Positions 56,273 to 64,000 of a stretch of 64,000 bases of DNA are shown in pieces. The notes under the pieces are model-generated. The model had not been told where the DNA came from. It searched no databases and saw nothing but the letters and a program-made list of their open reading frames with translations. A program made the translations under genes and the position numbers. The DNA is from MFD04716-140 sp963703125 (GTDB lineage Bacteria > Bacteroidota > Bacteroidia > Flavobacteriales > Flavobacteriaceae), in NCBI GenBank assembly GCA_963703125.1, contig OY969790.1, forward strand, positions 1,488,001 through 1,552,000, written 5' to 3'. Every line of letters starts with the position of its first letter. Positions within the stretch are counted from its first letter, which is position 1.

Positions 56273-58246
56273 ATGCAGTTACAAAAAATACATATTTCAG
56301 CTAAAATCTGTACAGCTCCTTTAAACCATGGAAAATCAACGCTATTGGTTTGCCTGTTGATTTCATATTTCTCGTTTGCCCAAAATATACCGCCAGAATT
56401 TAAAAAAGCAACGGAAAGTTTAATCAAAGCTGGGCCAAAGACCTTTACCGAAATACATTCAGTTTTAAACCGTGACAGAAATGATACGCTTCTAATGCGA
56501 TATTTTGCGGATGCCTCTGCCCAAAAAAACTATAATGCAGGTCAGGCATACGCCCTGAATGAATTGGGCAGATCCTATAGAAACACTTCCCAATATGTGA
56601 AGGCAATTACTTTGCATCAACAGGCTCTCGATATTTCCAATATGGCAGACAACATAGATTTCAAAGTTACAAGTCTTAACTATTTAGGCGTAGTATACCG
56701 TAGAACCTCCTCTATAAGAGCGGCATTGGATTACAACCAACAGGCACTAGAATTGATCGAATCTGTTGAAAATCCCTCCGAAAGTCTGAAAAGAAGTAAA
56801 AATGTTTCCTTAAACTCTATTGGCAATCTTTACCAGACCCTAAAACAATATGATCTGGCCATTGAGTATTTTGAAAATTCCCTGAAACTCGAGGGAGAGC
56901 TAGGAAACACCCTAGGTTTGGCTATTAATTATCAAAATATTGGGGAATGTCAGGAAGAACTGGGGGAGTTGGATAAAGCATTGGAAAATTATAAGAAATC
57001 GCTCTCTTATAATGACCAAATAAAAAATGATATGGGTCGCGTTATTTGCAATACCAGTATTGCCCAAATATTTCTTAAGAAAAACAGCCCCGAAAAAGCT
57101 TTACTGATTCTTGCTCCATTGGTATCCACAGCAAGGACACTTGGTGATGGATTTTTACTTTCACCTCTATACTCCAATCTAGGGTGGGCTTACTTATTAT
57201 TGAAAAACTATGACTTAGCTAAGGAGAATTTGCTTCAAGGTCTTCAGGTTTCCGAAAAAAATAATATTCGGGAGGCATCTGCAAAAGTCAATCATCTTTT
57301 GTCGGATCTTTATCGGAATACCGGTGATTACAAAAAAGCATTGGAATATTCCGAAAAAGCCGAGCAACTGGATGAGGAAATTTTAAATGAAGGCACGGTC
57401 AGATATGTAAATGATATCATTTTCAGGTATGATTCCGAAAAGAAAAGCAATCAAATAGAAATATTGGCAAAGGAAAATGAGATTGTAAAACTCAGGCTTC
57501 GAAAGAACAATGCGACGCTCCTGATCAGCGGAATAATGTTGGCATTGCTTGCCGGTATTTTTTACATTCTTTATCGTCAATATCAATTAAAGAACGAAAA
57601 AAAATTATTGACCTTAGAGCAGACCATGCTGAGAAGCCAAATGAATCCTCATTTTTTATTCAATTCATTGAACTCTATTAAGTTGTACATTATTAACAAT
57701 GAAAAAAAGAATGCCGTTCACTATCTGAATAAGTTCTCGAAATTGGTTCGTAAAATATTGGAGGCTTCTTCCTTAAAAGAAATTCCCCTGGCGGAAGAAC
57801 TTGAAACTGTTGAGCTATATATGAACATTGAAAATATTCGTTTTTCGAACGAAATACAATTTGAGATAACAGTTGAGAAAGACATTGATACCCACGTTGT
57901 TAAAATACCTTCCCTTATTTTACAGCCATTTTTAGAAAATGCCTTATGGCATGGGCTTTCATCAAAAGAAGGTGAGAAAAAAATTGATCTACATGTTGCA
58001 AGGGGGAAAGAAGGCTATATTGATATTAGCGTTACCGATAATGGAATAGGCAGGGAAGTGGCCGAAAAAATAAAGGAAGGTAAAGTTCTAAAACGGAAAT
58101 CGCTTGGCATTGATATCACGAAAGAAAGATTGGCAAATTTCTCACGGGACTATCAAAACTCTTTTCAAGTAGAGATTTTGGATTTATATGATGATCAAAA
58201 TCAACCCACCGGCACAAAAGTAGTGCTGCATATTCCTACGATTTAG
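56273..58246 (+). CDS. TPR-containing membrane sensor histidine kinase (LytS/His_kinase family)
   Basis: 657 residues. A signal/anchor lies at ~22-38; the periplasmic part has about six TPR units (for example 'ALNELGRSYRNTSQYVKAITLHQQALDIS'). A TM helix is at ~413-433. The kinase domain has the phospho-acceptor His in 'MLRSQMNPHFLFNSLNSIKL' and an ATP-binding DNGIGR box. It partners with the LytTR regulator. Its end overlaps the converging DUF3109 gene by 11 bases. Confidence 0.93.
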   Translation: MQLQKIHISAKICTAPLNHGKSTLLVCLLISYFSFAQNIPPEFKKATESLIKAGPKTFTEIHSVLNRDRNDTLLMRYFADASAQKNYNAGQAYALNELGRSYRNTSQYVKAITLHQQALDISNMADNIDFKVTSLNYLGVVYRRTSSIRAALDYNQQALELIESVENPSESLKRSKNVSLNSIGNLYQTLKQYDLAIEYFENSLKLEGELGNTLGLAINYQNIGECQEELGELDKALENYKKSLSYNDQIKNDMGRVICNTSIAQIFLKKNSPEKALLILAPLVSTARTLGDGFLLSPLYSNLGWAYLLLKNYDLAKENLLQGLQVSEKNNIREASAKVNHLLSDLYRNTGDYKKALEYSEKAEQLDEEILNEGTVRYVNDIIFRYDSEKKSNQIEILAKENEIVKLRLRKNNATLLISGIMLALLAGIFYILYRQYQLKNEKKLLTLEQTMLRSQMNPHFLFNSLNSIKLYIINNEKKNAVHYLNKFSKLVRKILEASSLKEIPLAEELETVELYMNIENIRFSNEIQFEITVEKDIDTHVVKIPSLILQPFLENALWHGLSSKEGEKKIDLHVARGKEGYIDISVTDNGIGREVAEKIKEGKVLKRKSLGIDITKERLANFSRDYQNSFQVEILDLYDDQNQPTGTKVVLHIPTI

Positions 58247-58808
58247 AATATTCCTCTGCCACTTGCTCCAATTCGGCATACCATTTCTTTCCAAACTTGC
58301 GAATCAATGCCTCTTTTACAAATTTGTAAATGGGAACTTTTAGTTCTGCGCCCAAAGTGCAGGCAGGATCACAAATTTCCCATCTGTGATAATTAACGGC
58401 GGTGAGTTCTGTGTATTCCCTAACCCTTATCGGATACAGGTGACATGAAACGGGCTTCTTCCATTTGGTAACCCCTTCATTATAGGCCTTTTCCAGACCG
58501 CACATGACCGTTCCGGTATCAGAAAATACAACATATGCGCATTCGCTGCCATTGACCAAAGGTGTTTCCCACTCGCCATCCTCTCCTCTAATAAATGCCC
58601 CTTGCTCTTCTATTGCCAAAATACCCTCCGGCCTAAGAAATCCTTTCACCTTGGAATAAATGTCTACCAAGATTTCTGTTTCCTTATCTTCCAAAGGAGC
58701 TCCGGCATTTCCATCTACACAGCAAACACCCTTACAGGCAGAGAGATTACAGACAAAATCGTTTTCTATAATTTCCTCGGAAATTATGGTTTTACCTATC
58801 TGGAACAT
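58236..58808 (-). CDS. DUF3109 family cysteine-rich protein
   Basis: 190 residues. The cluster 'FVCNLSACKGVCCVDGNAGAPLEDKE' is the family signature, with further cysteines in 'VMCGLEKAYNEGVTKWKKPVSCHLYPIRV' and 'EICDPACTLGAELKV'. Cysteine arrangement suggests zinc or iron-sulfur binding, as in Fe-S/zinc-cluster (YkgJ-like) proteins. Function unknown. Confidence 0.88.
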   Translation of the reverse strand: MFQIGKTIISEEIIENDFVCNLSACKGVCCVDGNAGAPLEDKETEILVDIYSKVKGFLRPEGILAIEEQGAFIRGEDGEWETPLVNGSECAYVVFSDTGTVMCGLEKAYNEGVTKWKKPVSCHLYPIRVREYTELTAVNYHRWEICDPACTLGAELKVPIYKFVKEALIRKFGKKWYAELEQVAEEYSKS

Positions 58809-58901
58809 ATGGGCTAATTAGAAAAGCAAAGATAGTTTTTAAGAAGGGTTTATTCACTCTTATTATTTTCCCAAAAGAATCCAAAGACGCACCATTAAAC
58901 G

Positions 58902-58909
58902 TAAATTTG
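58902..58909 (+). promoter_or_regulatory. -7 element TAAATTTG of the MarC gene
   Basis: An exact TAnnTTTG match ending 14 bases before the MarC ATG. Confidence 0.45.
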
Positions 58910-58923
58910 CAAAAATTTTAAGT

Positions 58924-59514
58924 ATGTCTATCGGATTAAACTTTGACATAAAGCAAATAGCTACGGCAACAATGGTACTTTTCGCCGTGATAGATATTTT
59001 GGGAAGTCTTCCCATTATTATTGGGTTGCGAGCCAAATTGGGACATATTCAGTCAGAAAAGGCCACTATCGTTTCGGCCATTATTATGATAGCCTTTCTA
59101 TTTGTGGGCGAGAAAATTCTGAAATTGATCGGAATCGATGTTAATTCGTTTGCTGTGGCCGGGTCATTGGTCATTTTCTTTTTGGCAATTGAAATGATTC
59201 TTGGAATATCATTATATCGAGATGAAGAGCCAGACAGTGCCTCGATTGTCCCCATTGCCTTTCCTTTGATTGCCGGCGCAGGAACTTTAACATCCTTGCT
59301 ATCAATGCGCGCAGAATATCACGTGGAGAATATCATTGTGGCCATAGCGATTAATACTATTTTTGTTTACCTTGTTTTAAAATCTTCGGGTAAGATTGCC
59401 AAGTTCTTGGGCAAAAGCGGAGTAAATATAATTCGCAAAGTCTTTGGGGTAATTTTGTTGGCACTTGCGGTTAAGTTGTTCGCCGCCAACATCAACGAAT
59501 TACTTGCTCAATGA
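58924..59514 (+). CDS. MarC-family integral membrane protein
   Basis: 196 residues with six hydrophobic helices. Motif 'FAVIDILGSLPIIIGL' matches the MarC start, and 'FPLIAGAGTLTSLLSM' is the central MarC signature. Despite the name, the family has no proven drug-resistance role. It ends with TGA, showing that TGA is used as a normal stop here. A small membrane gene follows after 23 bases. Confidence 0.92.
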   Translation: MSIGLNFDIKQIATATMVLFAVIDILGSLPIIIGLRAKLGHIQSEKATIVSAIIMIAFLFVGEKILKLIGIDVNSFAVAGSLVIFFLAIEMILGISLYRDEEPDSASIVPIAFPLIAGAGTLTSLLSMRAEYHVENIIVAIAINTIFVYLVLKSSGKIAKFLGKSGVNIIRKVFGVILLALAVKLFAANINELLAQ

Positions 59515-59537
59515 TACCCATAAATTAAATCCCAAGT

Positions 59538-59741
59538 ATGAACAAACCACTCATCATCATATTACTTGTTTTAGGTGTAATACTGATTGCCTATAACGTA
59601 ACGTTGGTAGACTTTGAAAATCCTTTGGAAGGAAACAGTACCATTGCACTTATTGGTATAATTGCCTCATTATGTGCAATTGTTTTGATCCTCTTATATG
59701 TTACCTCGAAAAAAGTACAGAAAAAAATAGAAGAGGATTAA
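59538..59741 (+). CDS. Small two-helix membrane protein, unknown function
   Basis: 67 residues. Helices at ~4-22 and ~35-57, with a Lys/Glu-rich tail (KKVQKKIEED). It follows MarC and probably shares its transcript; it overlaps the end of the converging S41 protease gene by four bases. No family recognised. Confidence 0.7.
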   Translation: MNKPLIIILLVLGVILIAYNVTLVDFENPLEGNSTIALIGIIASLCAIVLILLYVTSKKVQKKIEED

Positions 59742-61366
59742 TTTTTTGATTCAAAGGCATCTGCCTCTTTTTGTTTCACCGGAATATGGTCGAGCTCCAG
59801 TACTTTTTGTAACATATGGTCCGAAGTACTCTTGATCTTTGCATGAAGGTTGGGGCCATATAATTGTTCGGCCAAAGCCGCTTTGAGATATAATTTTATA
59901 GTCTCCTCATAATCATAAAAGTCCATTTTAAGTTTTCGTTGGATACAGTAATCCACGAATTTTTCAAATAGGATATCGTCAATTTTAAATTCCTTGACAA
60001 ACTCCTCCTGAGAATAGTTTGCATATCGTTTGCGATCTGCGTCCAAATGTTCAAAAATAAAGAACGAAATAAACCCAACACTATCCATACTCTCCACCGC
60101 CTCCTCTTCGTTACTTCCGATGGGAACGAAAACGTCCGGAATTATGCCTCCGCCCCCATAAACCACTTTACCCTTTGGTGTAGTGAATTTTAAGGAATCT
60201 GCCACTTTAATACTATCTACGGAAACCAATTCGCCATTGTGATAGCGGTCTGTAAATTTTTTATAATAATCCTTATTCCCTCCATGTTCATAAGACTTCT
60301 GAATAGATCGGCCCGTTGGCGTATAATAACGTGAAACAGTTAAACGTACAGCCGACCCATCACCAAGTTCCATCTCACGCTGCACCAAACCTTTGCCGAA
60401 AGAACGGCGACCTACGATTGTCCCAATATCATTGTCCTGAAGTGCCCCTGCGATAATTTCGCTTGCCGAAGCCGAGCGTTCATTGATTAAAACATAAATG
60501 GGTTTATCCTCAAAACTGCCTGTATCGGTAGCATGAACCTTGTCTATATCGCCCTTTTTATTTTTGGTAAAAAGAATTACTTTCCCTTTCTCGAGAAACT
60601 CGTCGGCCATTTGTTCGGCCACCCCTAAATAGCCCCCAGGGTTGTCCCTAAGGTCTAGCGTAAGTTTTTTGGCACCTTGTCCTTGCAAATCACGCAATGC
60701 GGATTTAAATTCCTTAAAAGTAGATTCTGCAAAGCGATTTACTTTTATGTAGCCCATATCTTCGGTGATCATATAATAAGCCTCAACACTTGAAATGGGA
60801 ACAACATCACGTTTTATGTCCACATTAAACGTACGGGCGCCTTCTTTGCGGTATACTTTTAGTTTTACGGATGAACCTTTTTTGCCTTTCAGTTTTTCAA
60901 TAATAGACTCGTTGGGCAAATCTTTTCCGAACAAAGTATCATTATTCGCCATGAGTATGCGGTCCCCGGCCTTGATTCCTCCTAGAAAACTTGGACCGTT
61001 CTCGACCGTTCTAATTACTGATATAGTGTCATTATAAGCATAAAAGATGATTCCAATACCTACAAAGTCACCCTTCATATTCTCCGAAACTTTGTTCATT
61101 TCGTCTTTCGAAATATAAACCGAATGTGGATCTAACTTTTCAAGAATATTATTCACGGTAACATCCACAATGCTATCCGTATCAATATCATCAACATATT
61201 CATAGTCGATGTAATCAATTAATCTGTTAAGTTTATCTTTTTTTGAGTTTGTGGTGAATAATCGTTCGGGTGTATCATTGAAATGTAATTTTCCTCCCAA
61301 GAAAATACCTAGTGCGAGTGCCGCAGCAAGTAAAGTAGGTCCAATATATCGGTATTTCTTTTTCAT
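59738..61366 (-). CDS. S41-family C-terminal processing peptidase
   Basis: 542 residues. The N-terminal anchor (GPTLLAAALALGIFLGG) puts it in the periplasm. A PDZ domain lies at ~90-175 (FLGGIKAGDRILMANN). Catalytic motifs: 'LDLRDNPGGYL', Ser in 'NERSASASEIIAGAL' and Lys in 'GKGLVQ'. Cleaves C-terminal ends of exported proteins. It is downstream of the dCMP deaminase gene with 15 bases between, likely co-transcribed. Confidence 0.94.
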   Translation of the reverse strand: MKKKYRYIGPTLLAAALALGIFLGGKLHFNDTPERLFTTNSKKDKLNRLIDYIDYEYVDDIDTDSIVDVTVNNILEKLDPHSVYISKDEMNKVSENMKGDFVGIGIIFYAYNDTISVIRTVENGPSFLGGIKAGDRILMANNDTLFGKDLPNESIIEKLKGKKGSSVKLKVYRKEGARTFNVDIKRDVVPISSVEAYYMITEDMGYIKVNRFAESTFKEFKSALRDLQGQGAKKLTLDLRDNPGGYLGVAEQMADEFLEKGKVILFTKNKKGDIDKVHATDTGSFEDKPIYVLINERSASASEIIAGALQDNDIGTIVGRRSFGKGLVQREMELGDGSAVRLTVSRYYTPTGRSIQKSYEHGGNKDYYKKFTDRYHNGELVSVDSIKVADSLKFTTPKGKVVYGGGGIIPDVFVPIGSNEEEAVESMDSVGFISFFIFEHLDADRKRYANYSQEEFVKEFKIDDILFEKFVDYCIQRKLKMDFYDYEETIKLYLKAALAEQLYGPNLHAKIKSTSDHMLQKVLELDHIPVKQKEADAFESKN

Positions 61367-61381
61367 TTGAATTTGGTCAAG

Positions 61382-61819
61382 TTAGGCCATGGTCTCTATT
61401 TCCGGCATATGTACCAATTCTACATTCGCCTTTTTTAGGAATTTAAGCCCCGAGTCATCTTTATAGGCTATTTGATATACAACACGTTTTATGCCAGATT
61501 GGTGTATCAATTTGCTACATTCCCTACAGGGGGAAAGCGTAATATACAGTGTAGCCCCTTCACAGGATTGTGTAGAGGCAGCAACCTTAGAGATGGCATT
61601 GGCCTCGGCATGCAAAACATACCATTTGGTATAACCTTCGTCATCCTCGCAAACGTTTTCAAACCCTGTCGGAGTTCCGTTATACCCATCGGAGATTATC
61701 ATTCTATCGCGTACGATGATGGCCCCAACCTGTCTTCGTTTACAATAGGAGAGTTTCCCCCACTCCTGGGCCATTCTTAAATAGGCCTTATCATATTTTT
61801 CCTGTTTCGCCTTTTTCAT
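61382..61819 (-). CDS. dCMP deaminase (ComEB-type)
   Basis: 145 residues; converts dCMP to dUMP for thymidylate synthesis. Zinc motifs 'HAEANAI' and 'LSPCRECSKLI', with the longer N-terminal half and CxxxxGT-type insertion 'SDGYNGTPTGFENVCEDDEG' that separates it from TadA. Gene start MKKAKQEKYDKAY. Confidence 0.92.
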   Translation of the reverse strand: MKKAKQEKYDKAYLRMAQEWGKLSYCKRRQVGAIIVRDRMIISDGYNGTPTGFENVCEDDEGYTKWYVLHAEANAISKVAASTQSCEGATLYITLSPCRECSKLIHQSGIKRVVYQIAYKDDSGLKFLKKANVELVHMPEIETMA

Positions 61820-61899
61820 CTATTGCTCCGAGCTTCTAAAACGAATTTACCTCTTTTGAAAAATCCGAACATTCAAATAAGGTTAAATTTAACATACGC

Positions 61900-62484
61900 T
61901 TACCAAGGGAACGTATCCATCAACATAGGTATTGTAATGAGTGCTATTAAAATGGACAATGCCATAATAAATACCGTTTGTTTTACCTTTAAAATTGTTT
62001 GTAAGATGTATCCTAGCAATAAAACGGCCAAAACTATGAGAACCTGGGAAATTTCTATTCCGGCGGCGAAACCCAAAAGCGGTCCCGATTTATGTTCTTC
62101 CCCCGCAATCAACATTTTAAAATAATTGCTAAAACCGAATCCGTGAATTAGGCCAAAAAATGCAGTTGCCAGCGCATGAAGTAAAATACTTTTATGGTCG
62201 GTAGGCGTTCTTAAGTAAGCCAAGTTGAAAATTGCCGTTAACAAAATGGTCACCGGGATTAAAAATTCTATCAATCCAACATCCATTACAACCACTTCAT
62301 AAACCGATAAAAAGAGCGAAAAGCAGTGGGCAATCGTAAAAACAGTTGCCAGCAAAAGCACTTTTTTCCAATCTTTGAAAGTGAAAGGCACTGCAAGCAC
62401 CGAAAGAAAAAGGATGTGATCATAGGCCGCAAAATCAAGCACATGATCAAGGCCCATTTTTATATAAAACCAAAAATTCTCCAC
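61900..62484 (-). CDS. HupE/UreJ-family membrane protein
   Basis: 194 residues with about six helices. Histidines in 'GLDHVLDFAAYDHILFL', 'TIAHCFSLFL' and 'FGLIHGFGFS' fit HupE/UreJ, a family that includes nickel/cobalt permeases. No hydrogenase or urease genes are nearby; metal specificity is unknown. Confidence 0.88.
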   Translation of the reverse strand: MENFWFYIKMGLDHVLDFAAYDHILFLSVLAVPFTFKDWKKVLLLATVFTIAHCFSLFLSVYEVVVMDVGLIEFLIPVTILLTAIFNLAYLRTPTDHKSILLHALATAFFGLIHGFGFSNYFKMLIAGEEHKSGPLLGFAAGIEISQVLIVLAVLLLGYILQTILKVKQTVFIMALSILIALITIPMLMDTFPW

Positions 62485-62511
62485 TTTTATTATTTTTTCT
62501 TGATTGAAAAT

Positions 62512-63270
62512 CTATTTAAGACCTCTTTCGGTCTGTATAGTTTCATATGCCTTTTGTACTTCTTTGAATTTTTCCTCAGCTCCCTTTTTTATAGCTTCAT
62601 TCTCAGTATTCACGCGGTCGGGATGGTATTTCTTGGCCATCGTCCTATAGGCCTTCTTGATGTCTTCATCGGTTGCCGTTTTTTCTATTTCAAGAATTTT
62701 ATAGGCGTTGTCGGCCGACTTAATGAACATGGCCATTATACTTTCGAAATCGCGCAATGCAACCCGCAGATAGCCCGCTATTTCACGGATTTTATCGACC
62801 TCCAAAGCACTTACTGAACCATCGGATTGTGCGATACCAAATAGAAAATGCAATAGTTGAAGACGCACTTCATACCTTGTTCTTTGGTTCAAGAATGCAC
62901 ATATACGCTGTGCGGAAATCTCATGCTTTTTATTTATTTCATTAAAAGTCCGGAATATGGCATTTGCCTTATCCTTGCCATAAGTAGCCACAAAATATTG
63001 CTGTACGTAATTCATTTCGTTTTGCGTAACCTTACCATCAGCTTTAATGACAATAGAACACAACGAAAGAAGATTTAGCTCAAAATCGGCTGGAGAAACA
63101 CTTTGACGGGTCAAATCCCCAAAAACACTTTGCCCCCCGCCTTGTTTATTCCCAAATCCGTCCAAAAAGCTACCGACCAAAAATCCAACCACCGCACCCG
63201 GTAGCCTAAATATTAAATAACCAATAACGGCCGCAAACCATTTAATCATCCTATTCCAAATTTTTGCCAA
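62512..63270 (-). CDS. TerB-like/DnaJ-domain membrane co-chaperone (DjlA-like)
   Basis: 252 residues. One N-terminal membrane segment (AVIGYLIFRLPGAVVGFLVG) is followed by a helical TerB-like domain (~60-165; LCSIVIKADGKVTQNEMNYVQQYF). The C-terminal J-domain has the HPD motif (AKKYHPDRV). The architecture matches DjlA, which recruits DnaK at the membrane. Confidence 0.9.
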   Translation of the reverse strand: MAKIWNRMIKWFAAVIGYLIFRLPGAVVGFLVGSFLDGFGNKQGGGQSVFGDLTRQSVSPADFELNLLSLCSIVIKADGKVTQNEMNYVQQYFVATYGKDKANAIFRTFNEINKKHEISAQRICAFLNQRTRYEVRLQLLHFLFGIAQSDGSVSALEVDKIREIAGYLRVALRDFESIMAMFIKSADNAYKILEIEKTATDEDIKKAYRTMAKKYHPDRVNTENEAIKKGAEEKFKEVQKAYETIQTERGLK

Positions 63271-63390
63271 AGATATTCAAAGCGTGTGGAAAAGCAGTCT
63301 TAAAACTCAATCCTTAAAAAATTCATGATGATCTCAAACTCAGTTTGACAACGAAAAGTTAAGAACACTAAAAAAATACGACAAAAGAGG

Positions 63391-63398
63391 TATCTTTG
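63391..63398 (+). promoter_or_regulatory. -7 element TATCTTTG of the bacilliredoxin gene
   Basis: An exact TAnnTTTG match 23 bases before ATG 63422, in a 151-base divergent gap. Confidence 0.45.
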
Positions 63399-63421
63399 TA
63401 TATTGATTTAAAAAACAGACT

Positions 63422-63832
63422 ATGTATCCCGCAGAATTAGTAAAACCTATGAGACAAGACTTGGCATCTGCCGGGTTTGAAGAATTATATACGGCCGAAG
63501 CGGTCGAAAATGCCATTAACCAAGAAGGTACCACGTTGGTAGTTGTGAATTCCGTTTGTGGATGTGCAGCTGCAAATGCGAGACCTGCAGCCAAAATGAG
63601 CCTTCAGAATAACAAAAAGCCAGATCATTTGGTTACGGTTTTTGCCGGTGTTGATACAGACGCCGTTAATGCGGCAAGAAATCTTATGGTTCCGTTTCCC
63701 CCATCATCACCAAGTATGGCCTTATTTAAGGATGGTGAATTGGTACATATGATTGAGCGACACCATATAGAGGGTAGGCCAGCTGAAATTATCGCAGAAA
63801 ATTTAACCGAAGCCTACAACGAATTCTGTTAA
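63422..63832 (+). CDS. BrxA/BrxB-family (YphP/YqiW) bacilliredoxin
   Basis: 136 residues. The active-site motif CGCAAANARP is the CxC signature of the family; thioredoxin fold. It removes low-molecular-weight thiols from proteins or handles disulfides in the cytoplasm. Bacillithiol production by this organism is not shown in the window. Confidence 0.93.
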   Translation: MYPAELVKPMRQDLASAGFEELYTAEAVENAINQEGTTLVVVNSVCGCAAANARPAAKMSLQNNKKPDHLVTVFAGVDTDAVNAARNLMVPFPPSSPSMALFKDGELVHMIERHHIEGRPAEIIAENLTEAYNEFC

Positions 63833-63887
63833 GTTTCCTCGCTTTTACTTCAGCTAAGCCCAGGAACAACAAAAAGTAGCATGGAAG

Positions 63888-63919
63888 AACCGTTCAGTTA
63901 TGAACGGTTTTTTATTTTT
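63888..63919 (+). terminator. Rho-independent terminator after the bacilliredoxin gene
   Basis: A perfect stem AACCGTTCA/TGAACGGTT with a GTTA loop is followed by TTTTATTTTT. Its T-tract contains the -7 element of the next gene (TATTTTTG, 63913-63920). Confidence 0.9.
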
Positions 63920-63924
63920 GTGCC

Positions 63925-64000
63925 ATGCAGAAATTAATCGCGTACCCGTTGACCATCTTATATCTGATATTGTTCGGATTCTGCTTGGTTGTGTTCCATC
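63925..64000 (+). CDS. plsC: Partial: N-terminus of probable 1-acyl-sn-glycerol-3-phosphate acyltransferase
   Basis: The first 25 codons (MQKLIAYPLTILYLILFGFC...) match the N-terminal membrane helix of the flavobacterial PlsC-type acyltransferase, often next to the bacilliredoxin gene. The catalytic HxxxxD box lies beyond the window, so the call is tentative. A -7 element TATTTTTG ends four bases before the ATG, implying a leaderless mRNA. Confidence 0.5.
   Translation, partial: MQKLIAYPLTILYLILFGFCLVVFH

Noticed and set aside
1..64000. CRISPR arrays, tRNA/rRNA genes, prophage, transposons, defence islands
   Set aside because: No regularly spaced repeats, no recognisable tRNA or rRNA sequence and no integrase, transposase, Cas or restriction genes were seen on either strand.

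Overview
The window reads as chromosomal DNA of a marine-type member of the Flavobacteriaceae (Bacteroidota). The evidence is low-to-moderate GC, a SusC/SusD outer-membrane pair, many lipoproteins with short LxxC signals, TAnnTTTG-type -7 promoter elements, DUF3078, LytTR regulator/TPR-histidine-kinase and HupE families, and a DUF1080/GMC/isomerase sugar cluster. No rRNA, tRNA, CRISPR array, integrase, transposase or phage gene was seen, so this looks like stable chromosome and not a mobile island.

Layout. 0-9.8 kb: a SusC/SusD pair broken at four places, then an intact giant VCBS/ASPIC-UnbV lipoprotein and a convergent seven-CXXCH cytochrome. 9.9-19.2 kb: a polyprenyl diphosphate synthase, an ECF sigma factor with a membrane partner, and a TetR-TolC-HlyD-RND efflux operon behind a perfect inverted repeat; the RND gene carries a frameshift. 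19.4-28.5 kb: housekeeping genes (aspS, ClC channel, cold-shock protein, tadA, dxs, DUF3078, dgt). 28.5-32.8 kb: a phosphate module (small exported protein, OprO/OprP-like porin, PiT transporter); each of its three genes is preceded by the same 11-base-period direct repeats at a fixed distance from a TTTG -7 element, which I read as a flavobacterial PHO box. 32.9-36.8 kb: DUF6503, an amidohydrolase, and nadD-gmk-yicC.

37.2-49.7 kb is the most distinctive region: two DUF1080 (3-keto-disaccharide hydrolase type) proteins, two paralogous GMC oxidoreductases, a gluconate-2-dehydrogenase-subunit-3 protein, three TIM-barrel sugar isomerases/epimerases, a Gfo/Idh/MocA dehydrogenase and an MFS permease. 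Together they suggest a periplasmic route that oxidises glycosides to 3-keto sugars, cleaves them and processes the keto-sugars. One GMC gene (in-frame TGA) and one isomerase gene (frameshift) are broken. 49.7-64 kb: a perfect 18-bp inverted repeat and tiny membrane ORFs, nrdA/nrdB, a structured unexplained stretch upstream of nrdB, a LytTR two-component system, DUF3109, MarC, an S41 protease, dCMP deaminase, HupE, a TerB-DnaJ protein, a bacilliredoxin and the start of a probable plsC.

Reading-frame lesions: seven were found in five genes. Codon bookkeeping and a paralogue show that each is a one-base event or a single stop. Four of the seven lie in an observed G(G/A)ACC context on the + strand, so systematic consensus error is at least as likely as real gene decay. 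These genes should be treated as provisionally functional until read evidence is examined.
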